DNA of 64,000 nucleotides. It comes from DASQHW01 sp038209365 (GTDB lineage Bacteria; Actinomycetota; Acidimicrobiia; IMCC26256; PALSA-610). Numbering within the stretch: the stretch's first letter is position 1; every line of letters begins with the position of its first letter. The stretch is taken from contig JBBQXS010000013.1 of assembly GCA_038209365.1 (NCBI GenBank), forward strand, positions 1-64,000, in the 5' to 3' direction. This document shows, piece by piece, positions 1 through 7,125 of this stretch. Position numbers and translations under genes: made by a program. The notes under the pieces were generated by a model. That model was not told the DNA's origin, did not search any database, and was given only the letters and a program-made list of their open reading frames with translations.

Positions 1-2
1 CG

Positions 3-110
3 AACGGGGCCGAGTTTCAGTTCGACGAGAACCGGGGCGAGGTCATCACCGTCCAATTCACGTACGGCGAGACGACGTCGACGATTACGCGCCTTGCGGC
101 AGCGGGCTGA
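3..110 (+). CDS. C-terminal end of an unidentified protein
   Basis: Only the last 35 codons are inside the window, ending at TGA 108-110. The peptide runs from NGAEFQFDENRGEV to TRLAAAG and has alternating beta-strand-like character. Third codon positions are rich in G/C, which supports real coding. Its 3' end overlaps the convergent acyl-CoA dehydrogenase gene by 26 bases. No family can be named from so short a tail. Confidence 0.5.
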   Translation, partial: NGAEFQFDENRGEVITVQFTYGETTSTITRLAAAG

Positions 111-1227
111 CGGCCTCGGGATCGTGGGGGAGTCCTAACAACCGTTCGGCGATGATGTTGCGCAGCACTTCGCTGGTGCCGCCGCCGACGGTGAGCGCGG
201 GACTGAACAGAAAGCCGCGGTCCCATTCCGGGCCGAGCGTTCCGTTCTCCTCCAACATTCCGCCCGCGCCCATGAGGTCTTTGGCCAGCGTGAACACCTT
301 CTTGCCGTGCGGGTCGGCGAGTGCCTTGCGCAGCGACGCATCGGGTCCGGGTTTCTTGTTCACCGCGGCCGAGATCATGCGCATGCGGTGATAGCGGAGG
401 ATCTCACCCTCGATGTACGCGTCCACGATCTGCTGGCGCCGCACAGGGTCGGAGACGCCGCCGTGCGAACGGAAATGCCCGACGAGATCACGCGCGCTGG
501 GTCCGTAGCCCCACTGGAGGCCGCCACCCGTCGACAGTGACACCCGCTCGTTCGCAAGCGTCGTCTTCGCCATACCCCAGCCGAGGTTCTCCTCGCCGAT
601 GAGGTTCTCGGCGGGCACGCGCACGTCGGTGAAGAAGACCTCGTTGAAGCCGAAGCCTCCCTCGCCGCTCATGCTTCGAATCGGGCGGACCTCGATGCCG
701 GGGAGGTCCATCGGCACGATGAAGTACGAGATACCGCGGTGCTTCGAGACGTCGGTGCGAGTGCGCGCGATGAGGATGCCGAACTTGGCCTGCTGCGCAA
801 GTGACGTCCAGATCTTCTGGCCGTTCACCAGATACACCTCGCCGTCGCGCACCGCGCGCGTCGACAGGCTCGCGAGGTCCGATCCCGCGCCGGGTTCGCT
901 GAACAGCTGGCACCACAGCTCTTCGGCGGTCAGCATCGGCCACAGGTAACGCTGCTTCTGCTCGTCGTTGCCGAGCGCCACGAGAATCGGTCCGCAGTGG
1001 CCGATGCCGATGGGGTTCACCGGCTTGGAGACGGCCGCGCGCCGCATCTCGTCCTCGATGATGAGCTGCAACGCGGGATCGGCGTCCAGACCGTAGGGAT
1101 GCGGCCAATGCGGTACCACGTACCCGGCGTCGACGAGCTCGCGCGGCGACGGCGTGGGATGCGCGGTGAACCACGCGCGCACCTCGAGGCGGCGCGGATC
1201 GTCCTCGGTGGGCAGATCGACATCCAC
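85..1227 (-). CDS. acyl-CoA dehydrogenase (FadE-type)
   Basis: A 380-residue flavoprotein that should oxidise an acyl-CoA to the 2-enoyl-CoA with FAD, in the cytoplasm. Family marks are FSEPGAGSDL (about residues 107-116), VNGQKIWTS and the C-terminal GGGTSEVLRN...AERLLGLP. The catalytic Glu of the MCAD type, normally in YEG, is Gly here. A Glu is present in LANERVSLS, where isovaleryl/long-chain types carry theirs, so the protein may use that or act in a hetero-oligomer, as several actinobacterial steroid FadE subunits do. The start is GTG at 1227; no Shine-Dalgarno is evident and an in-frame stop lies just upstream. It is divergent from the B12 riboswitch operon. Substrate unknown. Confidence 0.9.
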   Translation of the reverse strand: MDVDLPTEDDPRRLEVRAWFTAHPTPSPRELVDAGYVVPHWPHPYGLDADPALQLIIEDEMRRAAVSKPVNPIGIGHCGPILVALGNDEQKQRYLWPMLTAEELWCQLFSEPGAGSDLASLSTRAVRDGEVYLVNGQKIWTSLAQQAKFGILIARTRTDVSKHRGISYFIVPMDLPGIEVRPIRSMSGEGGFGFNEVFFTDVRVPAENLIGEENLGWGMAKTTLANERVSLSTGGGLQWGYGPSARDLVGHFRSHGGVSDPVRRQQIVDAYIEGEILRYHRMRMISAAVNKKPGPDASLRKALADPHGKKVFTLAKDLMGAGGMLEENGTLGPEWDRGFLFSPALTVGGGTSEVLRNIIAERLLGLPHDPEAVSPLPQGA

Positions 1228-1261
1228 GCGATGCAGTTTGACGCGCGCTGCTCATGCGTGC

Positions 1262-1425
1262 TCCGATGACCGGGCTCCGAAGCGGGGGAAGTCCGGTCGA
1301 ATTCCGGCGCTGACCCGCAACCGTAGGCAGGGCGCTCTCCAGGCGCTCGGCGAGCCGGGATACCCGCCACGAGCAGCTCCGCAGACACCGTCGTGGTCTA
1401 CGGGTGGAGCGCTCGACACCGTCGG
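1262..1425 (+). promoter_or_regulatory. cobalamin riboswitch
   Basis: The leader of the following operon contains the conserved parts of the adenosylcobalamin riboswitch. GGGGAAGTCCGGTCGAATTCC and CGCTGACCCGCAACCGTA lie at about 1285-1324. A B12 box, AGCCGGGATACCCGCC, at 1353-1368 fits the AGYCMGGAgACCkGCC consensus. Bases after the box (GAGCAGCTCCGCAG) could form the kissing-loop/expression-platform part. Known members repress B12 uptake or synthesis genes when cobalamin is plentiful. Ends are approximate. Confidence 0.88.
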
Positions 1426-1431
1426 GCTGTC

Positions 1432-1463
1432 CCAACCTGTCGACTCGGCACGAGTTGGAAGGA
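1432..1463 (+). promoter_or_regulatory. Shine-Dalgarno-sequestering hairpin
   Basis: CCAAC (1432-1436) and ACTC (1443-1446) can pair with GAGTTGG (1452-1458), the right arm running into the ribosome binding site GGAAGGA (1457-1463) of the gene starting at 1470. This is the geometry expected of a translational off-switch downstream of a cobalamin riboswitch. The pairing was read by eye, not folded. Confidence 0.45.
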
Positions 1464-1469
1464 CACCCG

Positions 1470-2729
1470 ATGCGAAGGGTTGCCGCGTTCCTCCTCGCTG
1501 CCGGTCTCGTGCTCGCCGTCGCGCATCCCGCGTCGGCCGCACCACCGAGCAGCGATCCCAAAACTGCCGCGCGTCTCGCCGCCGGGTGGCTCGGCCGTCA
1601 AGTGAACGACGCGGGCTTCATTCCACAGTCCGCCAATCCTGCCGATGCCAATCTCTCGCTGTCGGCCCAGGCGGTCGTTGCGTTGGCCTCGGCCGGGGTG
1701 GGCAGGCAACAGGTGGACGCTCTGCTCGCGTATCTCGGTCTGCATGTCGACGGCTTCGTCGCAAGCGCCGGCGCCGACGACCCGGCCGCGCTCGCGTCGC
1801 TCATCCTCGCTGCCAAGGCGGCCGGCGCCGACCCCACGGCCTTCGGGACGCCGTCGACGAACCTCGTTTCCCGCCTGGTTGCCACGCAACAGGGAAACGG
1901 GCTGTTCGGTACCGCCGATCCGACGTTCGACGGCGCGTTCCGCGAGGGACTCGCGCTGCTCGCGTTGCACGCGGCGGGTGTCGCGAACGCGGCGGGGGTC
2001 ACCTGGCTCCGGGGCCAGCAATGCGACGACGGGCTGTGGACCGCGTTCCGGACCGACACCGCCCAGCCGTGCCCGCCAGTTGATCCCGCGACCTTCACCG
2101 GCCCGGACACGAACTCCACCGCGCTCGCTGTGCTCGGCCTGCAGGCGCAAGGGGCGACGACCGAAGCGGCGAACGGCATCGCCGCGGTGAAGGCCGCCCG
2201 CAACGCCGGCGGGGGATGGGGCTTCCTCGCACGCGCCGACCAGGGCACCGACGCCAATTCGACCGGATTGGTGCTCGAAGCAGTCCGTACCGTGGCCGGT
2301 GCGCCGGACGCGCCCGGGACTGCCGCGCTGCTCGGCTTGCAGGTGGGTTGCACCGCGCCCGCCGCGGACCGGGGAGGCATCGCGTTCCAGCCCGGCGCCG
2401 GCGGAGAGCTCGCGCCCGACGCGCTCGCGACCGTGCAGGCGATCGCAGCATTGGCGCAGGTCGCGTTGCCGATCACGTCCGCGAGCATCGCCGACGAGCT
2501 GCCGGCGCCGTGCGCTACCGCGCCGACGACGACGGTCGCACCACTGGGCGCCACGCAACCGACGACGACCGCTACCACCACCACCGGAGTGACGAGCGTC
2601 GCCGCGGCCCGGGCCGCGGCGGAGCTTCCCCGTACCGGGACGCCGACCGCACCGATCGCGCTCGGCGCGCTGTGCGCGCTCGCGGCCGGGGGCGCATGCC
2701 TTGCCGGTGCGTGCCGGCGGCGCGCATGA
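1470..2729 (+). CDS. wall-anchored alpha/alpha-barrel protein, transcobalamin-like, LPxTG
   Basis: A 419-residue secreted protein. The start ATG 1470 follows GGAAGGA and opens a signal peptide (MRRVAAFLLAAGLVLAVAHP, cleavage near ASA-APP). The body carries repeats of the prenyltransferase/squalene-oxidase alpha-alpha toroid type, for example QQCDDGLW, DTNSTALAVLGLQAQG and GGGWGFLARADQGTDANST. That is the fold of the N-terminal domain of intrinsic factor and transcobalamin. A Thr-rich stretch precedes LPRTG, a hydrophobic segment and a terminal CRRRA, the classic sortase cell-wall sorting signal. The TGA overlaps the next ATG. Under a B12 riboswitch and beside an ECF transporter, the inferred role is extracellular cobalamin capture. 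No sortase gene is in the window. Confidence 0.82.
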   Translation: MRRVAAFLLAAGLVLAVAHPASAAPPSSDPKTAARLAAGWLGRQVNDAGFIPQSANPADANLSLSAQAVVALASAGVGRQQVDALLAYLGLHVDGFVASAGADDPAALASLILAAKAAGADPTAFGTPSTNLVSRLVATQQGNGLFGTADPTFDGAFREGLALLALHAAGVANAAGVTWLRGQQCDDGLWTAFRTDTAQPCPPVDPATFTGPDTNSTALAVLGLQAQGATTEAANGIAAVKAARNAGGGWGFLARADQGTDANSTGLVLEAVRTVAGAPDAPGTAALLGLQVGCTAPAADRGGIAFQPGAGGELAPDALATVQAIAALAQVALPITSASIADELPAPCATAPTTTVAPLGATQPTTTATTTTGVTSVAAARAAAELPRTGTPTAPIALGALCALAAGGACLAGACRRRA

Positions 2730-3601
2730 GACGAGCCGCGCTCGCGCTCGCGGCGGCCGCGGTCGCCATCAGCGCACTCGTCGGACCGCCAACCGTCGCG
2801 GGCGCGCTCGGGCGGCCGTGCGCGACGGGAGAGACGCGGGTCGCGATCATCGTCGATCACGGCGACAGCGACGCGCCGAGTGCAGTGTGCGTCGCGGCGA
2901 GGAGCAGCGACAACGGAGCCACCGTCCTCGCCACGCGCGCTTCGATGCTCGGGTTGCCGCAGCCGCGCTTCAACGCCTCCGGACTCTTGTGCGCCATCGA
3001 CGGCGTACCCGCCGAAGGGTGCGGCGACCTCCACGACGGCAAGTACGCGTACTGGGCGTACTTCCACGGGATCAACGGGTCGTGGTCGTACTCGAACGCC
3101 GGCCCCGGGGGTTCGCGAGTTTCCTCGGGCGTCGTGGAAGGTTGGCGGTGGGAACCCGCCGGGACCGGCCTGCCCAACGACCCGCCGCCCCGCGCCGCCG
3201 CGAGCACCGCGGCCTGCGCGCCGCGGCCGCCCCCACGTCAACCACCACCGACCGCCGCGTCGCCGGTGACGACCTCGGGAGCCACAACAACACCGGTCGC
3301 GCGCGTCCCGGCCGGTGCTGGTGGGGCAACGACGACACCGAGCGCGACTCGTCGCGGCAGCACGACCCGAACGACCGTCGCATCCGCGACGCGACGCGCG
3401 CGCCCGAACAAGGCGGCGGCCGTCGACACCTCCTCGACGACCATTGCGGCGCCGGGCGAACGCGAGCTTGCCGCGCGCACAGCGGCGCAACGTTCGCACG
3501 GTGGGGTGCCTGTCGGGCTGATTGTGGGCGTCGTGCTCGTTGCCGTCCTCGGCGTCGGCGGTGGGATCGCGGCCCGGCGCCGGAACCGGCCGGTGACGTG
3601 A
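2726..3601 (+). CDS. membrane-anchored DUF4430-like beta-domain protein
   Basis: 291 residues, starting ATG 2726 inside the stop of the previous gene. A signal peptide (to about residue 27) leads to a compact domain containing VAIIVDHG, LLCAIDGVPAEGCG, DGKYAYWAYFH and VVEGWRWEPAG. This resembles DUF4430, the beta-domain family that forms the C-terminal half of intrinsic factor/transcobalamin. About 100 residues of Pro/Thr/Ala linker follow, then one membrane helix (VGLIVGVVLVAVLGVGGG) and an Arg-rich cytoplasmic end. The protein should sit on the outer face of the membrane beneath the wall-anchored partner. Function in cobalamin handling is inferred from riboswitch and neighbours; the domain call is by motif, not by search. 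Confidence 0.75.
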   Translation: MRRAALALAAAAVAISALVGPPTVAGALGRPCATGETRVAIIVDHGDSDAPSAVCVAARSSDNGATVLATRASMLGLPQPRFNASGLLCAIDGVPAEGCGDLHDGKYAYWAYFHGINGSWSYSNAGPGGSRVSSGVVEGWRWEPAGTGLPNDPPPRAAASTAACAPRPPPRQPPPTAASPVTTSGATTTPVARVPAGAGGATTTPSATRRGSTTRTTVASATRRARPNKAAAVDTSSTTIAAPGERELAARTAAQRSHGGVPVGLIVGVVLVAVLGVGGGIAARRRNRPVT

Positions 3602-4671
3602 GGCCGCGGCCGCTGCACCCGCTCGCGTGGTGGGTGTGGGCGCTCACCCTCGGCGCCGCGGCACTGCGCACGACGAATCCCGTCCTGCTCGCATTGCTGA
3701 TCGCTTCCGCGTGGATCGTGGTCGCCGCCCGGCGACCGCACGCGCCCTGGGCGCGTTCGTTCGGCGCGTTCTTGCGATTCGGGATCGCGATCGTCGTCGT
3801 GCGCATCATCTTGCAGATGCTCTTCGGGCAACGCCTGCCCGGTCACGTCCTGCTCACGATCCCGCAGCGTGACCTCCCGTCCTGGGCTGCGGGCGTGACG
3901 CTCGGCGGCCCGGTGACGACCGAAGCGATCGTCGCCGCGTGCAACGAAGGGTTGCAGCTCGCAACGCTGCTCGTCTGCGTAGGCGCCGCGAACAGTCTCG
4001 CGAGTCCCTACCGGGTGCTGCGGGCCGTTCCCTCGGTCCTGTACGAGCTCGGCGTCGTCGTGACGGTCGCGCTGTCGTTCGCGCCGCAGACGGTCACGAC
4101 GGTTGCGGTCGTCCGCGACGCTCGCCGGCTGCGTGGGCGTCCCTCCCGCGGCCTGCGCGGGCTGCGGGGGATGGCGGTGCCGGTGTTGGAGGGTGCGCTC
4201 GAACGTTCCCTCGAGCTCGCCGCCTCGATGGACAGCCGCGGCTACGGGCGGCGCGGGGACGTCCCCGCGCGCCGCCGGCACGCGGGCCAAGCCGCGACGC
4301 TCGGCGGCGCGATCGCGGTGATGATCGGTGTCTTCGGTGTGCTGGAGCGCGGCGCGCCCGGCGTGCTCGGTATCCCGATGGTCGTGCTCGGCGGCGCACT
4401 CCTCGCCGCGAGCTTGCGCGCCGCGAGCGCGAGTGCCACGCGTTCGCGATACCGGCCGGATCCCTGGCGCGTCCCCGAATGGATGACCGTCGCGTCGGGT
4501 GCGGCGGCGCTCATCGCGCTGGTCGTCGCGGGCCGGTTCGGCATCGACGGGCTGCATCCTCTGTACAGCCCCTTGCGAGCGCCGACGCTGCCGGTCCTTC
4601 CCGCGGTCGGCGTGCTGTGCGCGTCGTTGCCGGCATTCGTCACCCCAATGCTTCCGTCGGACTCGACGTGA
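3598..4671 (+). CDS. ecfT: ECF transporter transmembrane subunit EcfT
   Basis: A 357-residue integral membrane protein that couples ATPase movement to the substrate-binding subunit of an energy-coupling-factor importer. Several hydrophobic helices are evident. The diagnostic cytoplasmic coupling helix reads LELAASMDSRGYGRRG (about residues 207-222), matching the A-R-G coupling motif of EcfT/CbiQ. GTG 3598 overlaps the preceding TGA in a GTGA junction, so translation is coupled. The C-terminal third carries extra hydrophobic segments beyond a minimal EcfT (about 260 residues). Confidence 0.88.
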   Translation: MRPRPLHPLAWWVWALTLGAAALRTTNPVLLALLIASAWIVVAARRPHAPWARSFGAFLRFGIAIVVVRIILQMLFGQRLPGHVLLTIPQRDLPSWAAGVTLGGPVTTEAIVAACNEGLQLATLLVCVGAANSLASPYRVLRAVPSVLYELGVVVTVALSFAPQTVTTVAVVRDARRLRGRPSRGLRGLRGMAVPVLEGALERSLELAASMDSRGYGRRGDVPARRRHAGQAATLGGAIAVMIGVFGVLERGAPGVLGIPMVVLGGALLAASLRAASASATRSRYRPDPWRVPEWMTVASGAAALIALVVAGRFGIDGLHPLYSPLRAPTLPVLPAVGVLCASLPAFVTPMLPSDST

Positions 4672-6269
4672 TCACGTTCGAACATGTCACGTTCACGTAT
4701 CCTGACGCGCACGCGCCGGCATTGGTCGACGTCGATCTCGAAGTCGACGAGGGCGAATTCTTTCTCGTGGTCGGCGAGACGGGGGCGGGAAAGTCGACAC
4801 TGTTGCGCGCGGTGAACGGGCTCGTGCCGCATTTCACCGGCGGCACGTTGCTCGGCACGGTCACCGTCGACGGCGTCACGACGCGGACGCCGCCTCGTGA
4901 GCTCGCCGATCGCGTCGGGATCGTCGGGCAGAATCCCGCAGCCGGGTTCGTCGCCGACACGGTGGAGGACGAGCTCGCATACGCGATGGAGAACCTCGGT
5001 ATCGCGCCCGACATCATGCGCCGTCGCGTCGAGGACGTGCTCGACCTGCTGGGTATCGCTGCGTTGCGGCGCCGGCCGGTCTCCACGCTGTCGACCGGCG
5101 AGGCGCAGCGGGTCGCGATCGGGTCAGTGCTCACCGCGTCCCCGCGCGTGCTCGTGCTCGACGAGCCGACCTCGGCGCTCGACCCGGGCGCCGCGGAGGA
5201 CGTGCTCGCGATCCTCACGCGCCTCGTCGACGACCTGGGCCTCACGGTCTTGCTCGCCGAGCACCGCCTCGAACGCGTGGTGCAATACGCAACACGCGTC
5301 GCCGTCGTCGACGCCGGCCAACGCGTCGTGGCAGGCACACCGGCCACGATGATGGCCGGCGCACCGGTGGCCCCGCCGGTCGTCGCGCTGGCGCGCGTGG
5401 CCGGCTGGAACCCGCTCCCGCTGTCGGTACGGGATGCGAGACGCGCGGCGCACGCGTTGCGCGAACACCTCCAGCTCCTCGGACCGCCGTCGGGATCGAT
5501 GCCGGCGACCGGCGACGCGGTCGCCGTCGTGTCGAATCTCGCGGCGCGATACGGGCCGAACGAAGTGCTGCACGACGTCGACCTGAAGATCGGGCAAGGC
5601 GAGATCGTCGCGGTGATGGGCCGCAACGGTGCCGGCAAGTCGACCCTGCTCCGATTGCTCTGTGGGCTGGCGCGGCCCGCGCACGGAAGCATCGCGATCG
5701 GCGGTGTGGCGCCCCACGAGCTCGGTGCGTCCGCGCTCGTGCGAAAGGTCGGGCTCGTCCCACCCGATGCGGGCACGCTGCTGTACGAGCGCACGGTTTC
5801 CGACGAGTGCGTCGTGGCCGACCGGGAGCATCATCTCCCGGCGGGCACGACGAGCGCGACCCTCGATCGCATCGAGCCCGGCGTCGACCGCGACCGTCAC
5901 CCGCGTGACCTTTCCGAAGGGCAGAGGCTGGCCCTCGCACTCGCGGTCGTGCTGGCGCCGGCACCGCCGCTCGTGCTCCTCGATGAACCGACGCGTGGCC
6001 TCGACTACTCGGCCAAGGCGCGGCTCGCGATCCTCCTGGGTGAGCTCGCGGGGATGGGCCACGCAGTGGCGCTGGCGACCCACGACGTCGAGCTGGTCGC
6101 CGAGGCGGCGACGCGCGCGATCGTGCTTGCCGACGGCGAGATCGTCGCGGACGGTCCCGCGCGAGAAGTCGTCTGCCATTCTCCGGTGTTCGCACCGCAG
6201 GTCGCCAAGATCCTCGCTCCCGCGCAGTGGCTCACGGTGGCCGAGGTGAAAGCCGCGCTCGCATCATGA
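4668..6269 (+). CDS. ecfA: fused ECF ATPase (EcfA-EcfA in one chain)
   Basis: 533 residues containing two ABC ATPase domains that are normally two subunits. Domain 1 has Walker A GETGAGKST, Q-loop VGQNPA, signature STGEAQRVAIG, Walker B VLVLDEPTSALD and H-loop AEHRLE. Domain 2 has Walker A GRNGAGKST, signature DLSEGQRLAL, Walker B LVLLDEPTRGLD and H-loop ATHDVE. In domain 2 the Q-loop reads VPPDAG without the usual Gln, and the segment before the signature is short, so that half looks divergent. GTG 4668 overlaps the ecfT stop. It should power the importer from the cytoplasmic side. Confidence 0.92.
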   Translation: MITFEHVTFTYPDAHAPALVDVDLEVDEGEFFLVVGETGAGKSTLLRAVNGLVPHFTGGTLLGTVTVDGVTTRTPPRELADRVGIVGQNPAAGFVADTVEDELAYAMENLGIAPDIMRRRVEDVLDLLGIAALRRRPVSTLSTGEAQRVAIGSVLTASPRVLVLDEPTSALDPGAAEDVLAILTRLVDDLGLTVLLAEHRLERVVQYATRVAVVDAGQRVVAGTPATMMAGAPVAPPVVALARVAGWNPLPLSVRDARRAAHALREHLQLLGPPSGSMPATGDAVAVVSNLAARYGPNEVLHDVDLKIGQGEIVAVMGRNGAGKSTLLRLLCGLARPAHGSIAIGGVAPHELGASALVRKVGLVPPDAGTLLYERTVSDECVVADREHHLPAGTTSATLDRIEPGVDRDRHPRDLSEGQRLALALAVVLAPAPPLVLLDEPTRGLDYSAKARLAILLGELAGMGHAVALATHDVELVAEAATRAIVLADGEIVADGPAREVVCHSPVFAPQVAKILAPAQWLTVAEVKAALAS

Positions 6270-7090
6270 TCCGCTTCCGGTGGCGGTCGAGCGTGCTGCT
6301 CGCGGTGACGTCCGTGGCGGGGATCGCCGCGTTCACCTGGCCGCTGTTCGCCACGCCGCGCGGCACCGAGAACCTCGCGCACGCCAATGACGCGCCGTGG
6401 CTCTTCGTCGTGCTGGTCCCGCTGCTCGTTGCGATCCTGCTCGCGGAGTTGGCCGACGGGGTGCTCGACGCCAAGGCGGTCGCAATGCTCGGCGTGCTGG
6501 TGGCGTGCGGCGCCGCGTTGCGCGCACCGACGACCGGCGTCACCGGCTTCACCGGTGTGTTCTTCCTGCTCATTCCCGGTGGACGCGTCTTCGGCCGTGG
6601 CTTCGGCTTCGTGCAAGGTGCGCTCACGATGTTCGCGTCCGCGTTGCTCACCGGCGGCGTCGGGCCGTGGCTCCCCTTCCAAATGTTGTGCGCCGCGTGG
6701 GTCGGTTTCCTCGCCGGCTGCCTGCCGCGCGCCTCCGGGCGACGCGAGCTCGTGCTCCTCGCCGCGTACGGCGCCATTGCGGGCGTCGCCTACGGCTTGG
6801 TGATGGACATGTGGTTCTGGCCGTTCGGGACCTCGGGCACGGAGCTGCATTTCGTGGCGGGCGCGTCGGTGGCCGAGAATCTCCGCCGGTTCTGGGCGTT
6901 CCATCTCGCGAGCGCGCTCGGCTTCGACATTCCACGCGCGCTCGGCAACGCCCTGCTCGTGCTGATCGTCGGCACGCCGGTGCTCGCGGCCCTGCGCCGG
7001 GCGGCGCGCCGGGCCGCGTTCGGCGCACCCACAGTGTTCGAGCCGGCAGCCGCTCACGTTGCCCCCGTCGTCGCACAAGTGTTGGACTGA
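6266..7090 (+). CDS. ECF transporter S component, putative cobalamin-specific
   Basis: 274 residues with about six membrane helices (for example WLFVVLVPLLVAILLAELAD and LVLLAAYGAIAGVAYGLVMD). The short loop VTGFTGVFFLLIPGGRVFG is typical of S components of the cobalt/thiamine/cobalamin-like ECF group. It starts ATG 6266 overlapping the ATPase stop and is the last gene of the riboswitch operon. It should bind substrate within the membrane and toggle with EcfT. Cobalamin or a corrinoid precursor is the inferred substrate, only because of the riboswitch and the binder genes. The alternative start 13 codons upstream lies inside ecfA and is less likely. Confidence 0.8.
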   Translation: MIRFRWRSSVLLAVTSVAGIAAFTWPLFATPRGTENLAHANDAPWLFVVLVPLLVAILLAELADGVLDAKAVAMLGVLVACGAALRAPTTGVTGFTGVFFLLIPGGRVFGRGFGFVQGALTMFASALLTGGVGPWLPFQMLCAAWVGFLAGCLPRASGRRELVLLAAYGAIAGVAYGLVMDMWFWPFGTSGTELHFVAGASVAENLRRFWAFHLASALGFDIPRALGNALLVLIVGTPVLAALRRAARRAAFGAPTVFEPAAAHVAPVVAQVLD

Positions 7091-7125
7091 CGCGCACCTG
7101 AGGCGGGCGCCCCGGAGCGGAGAGC

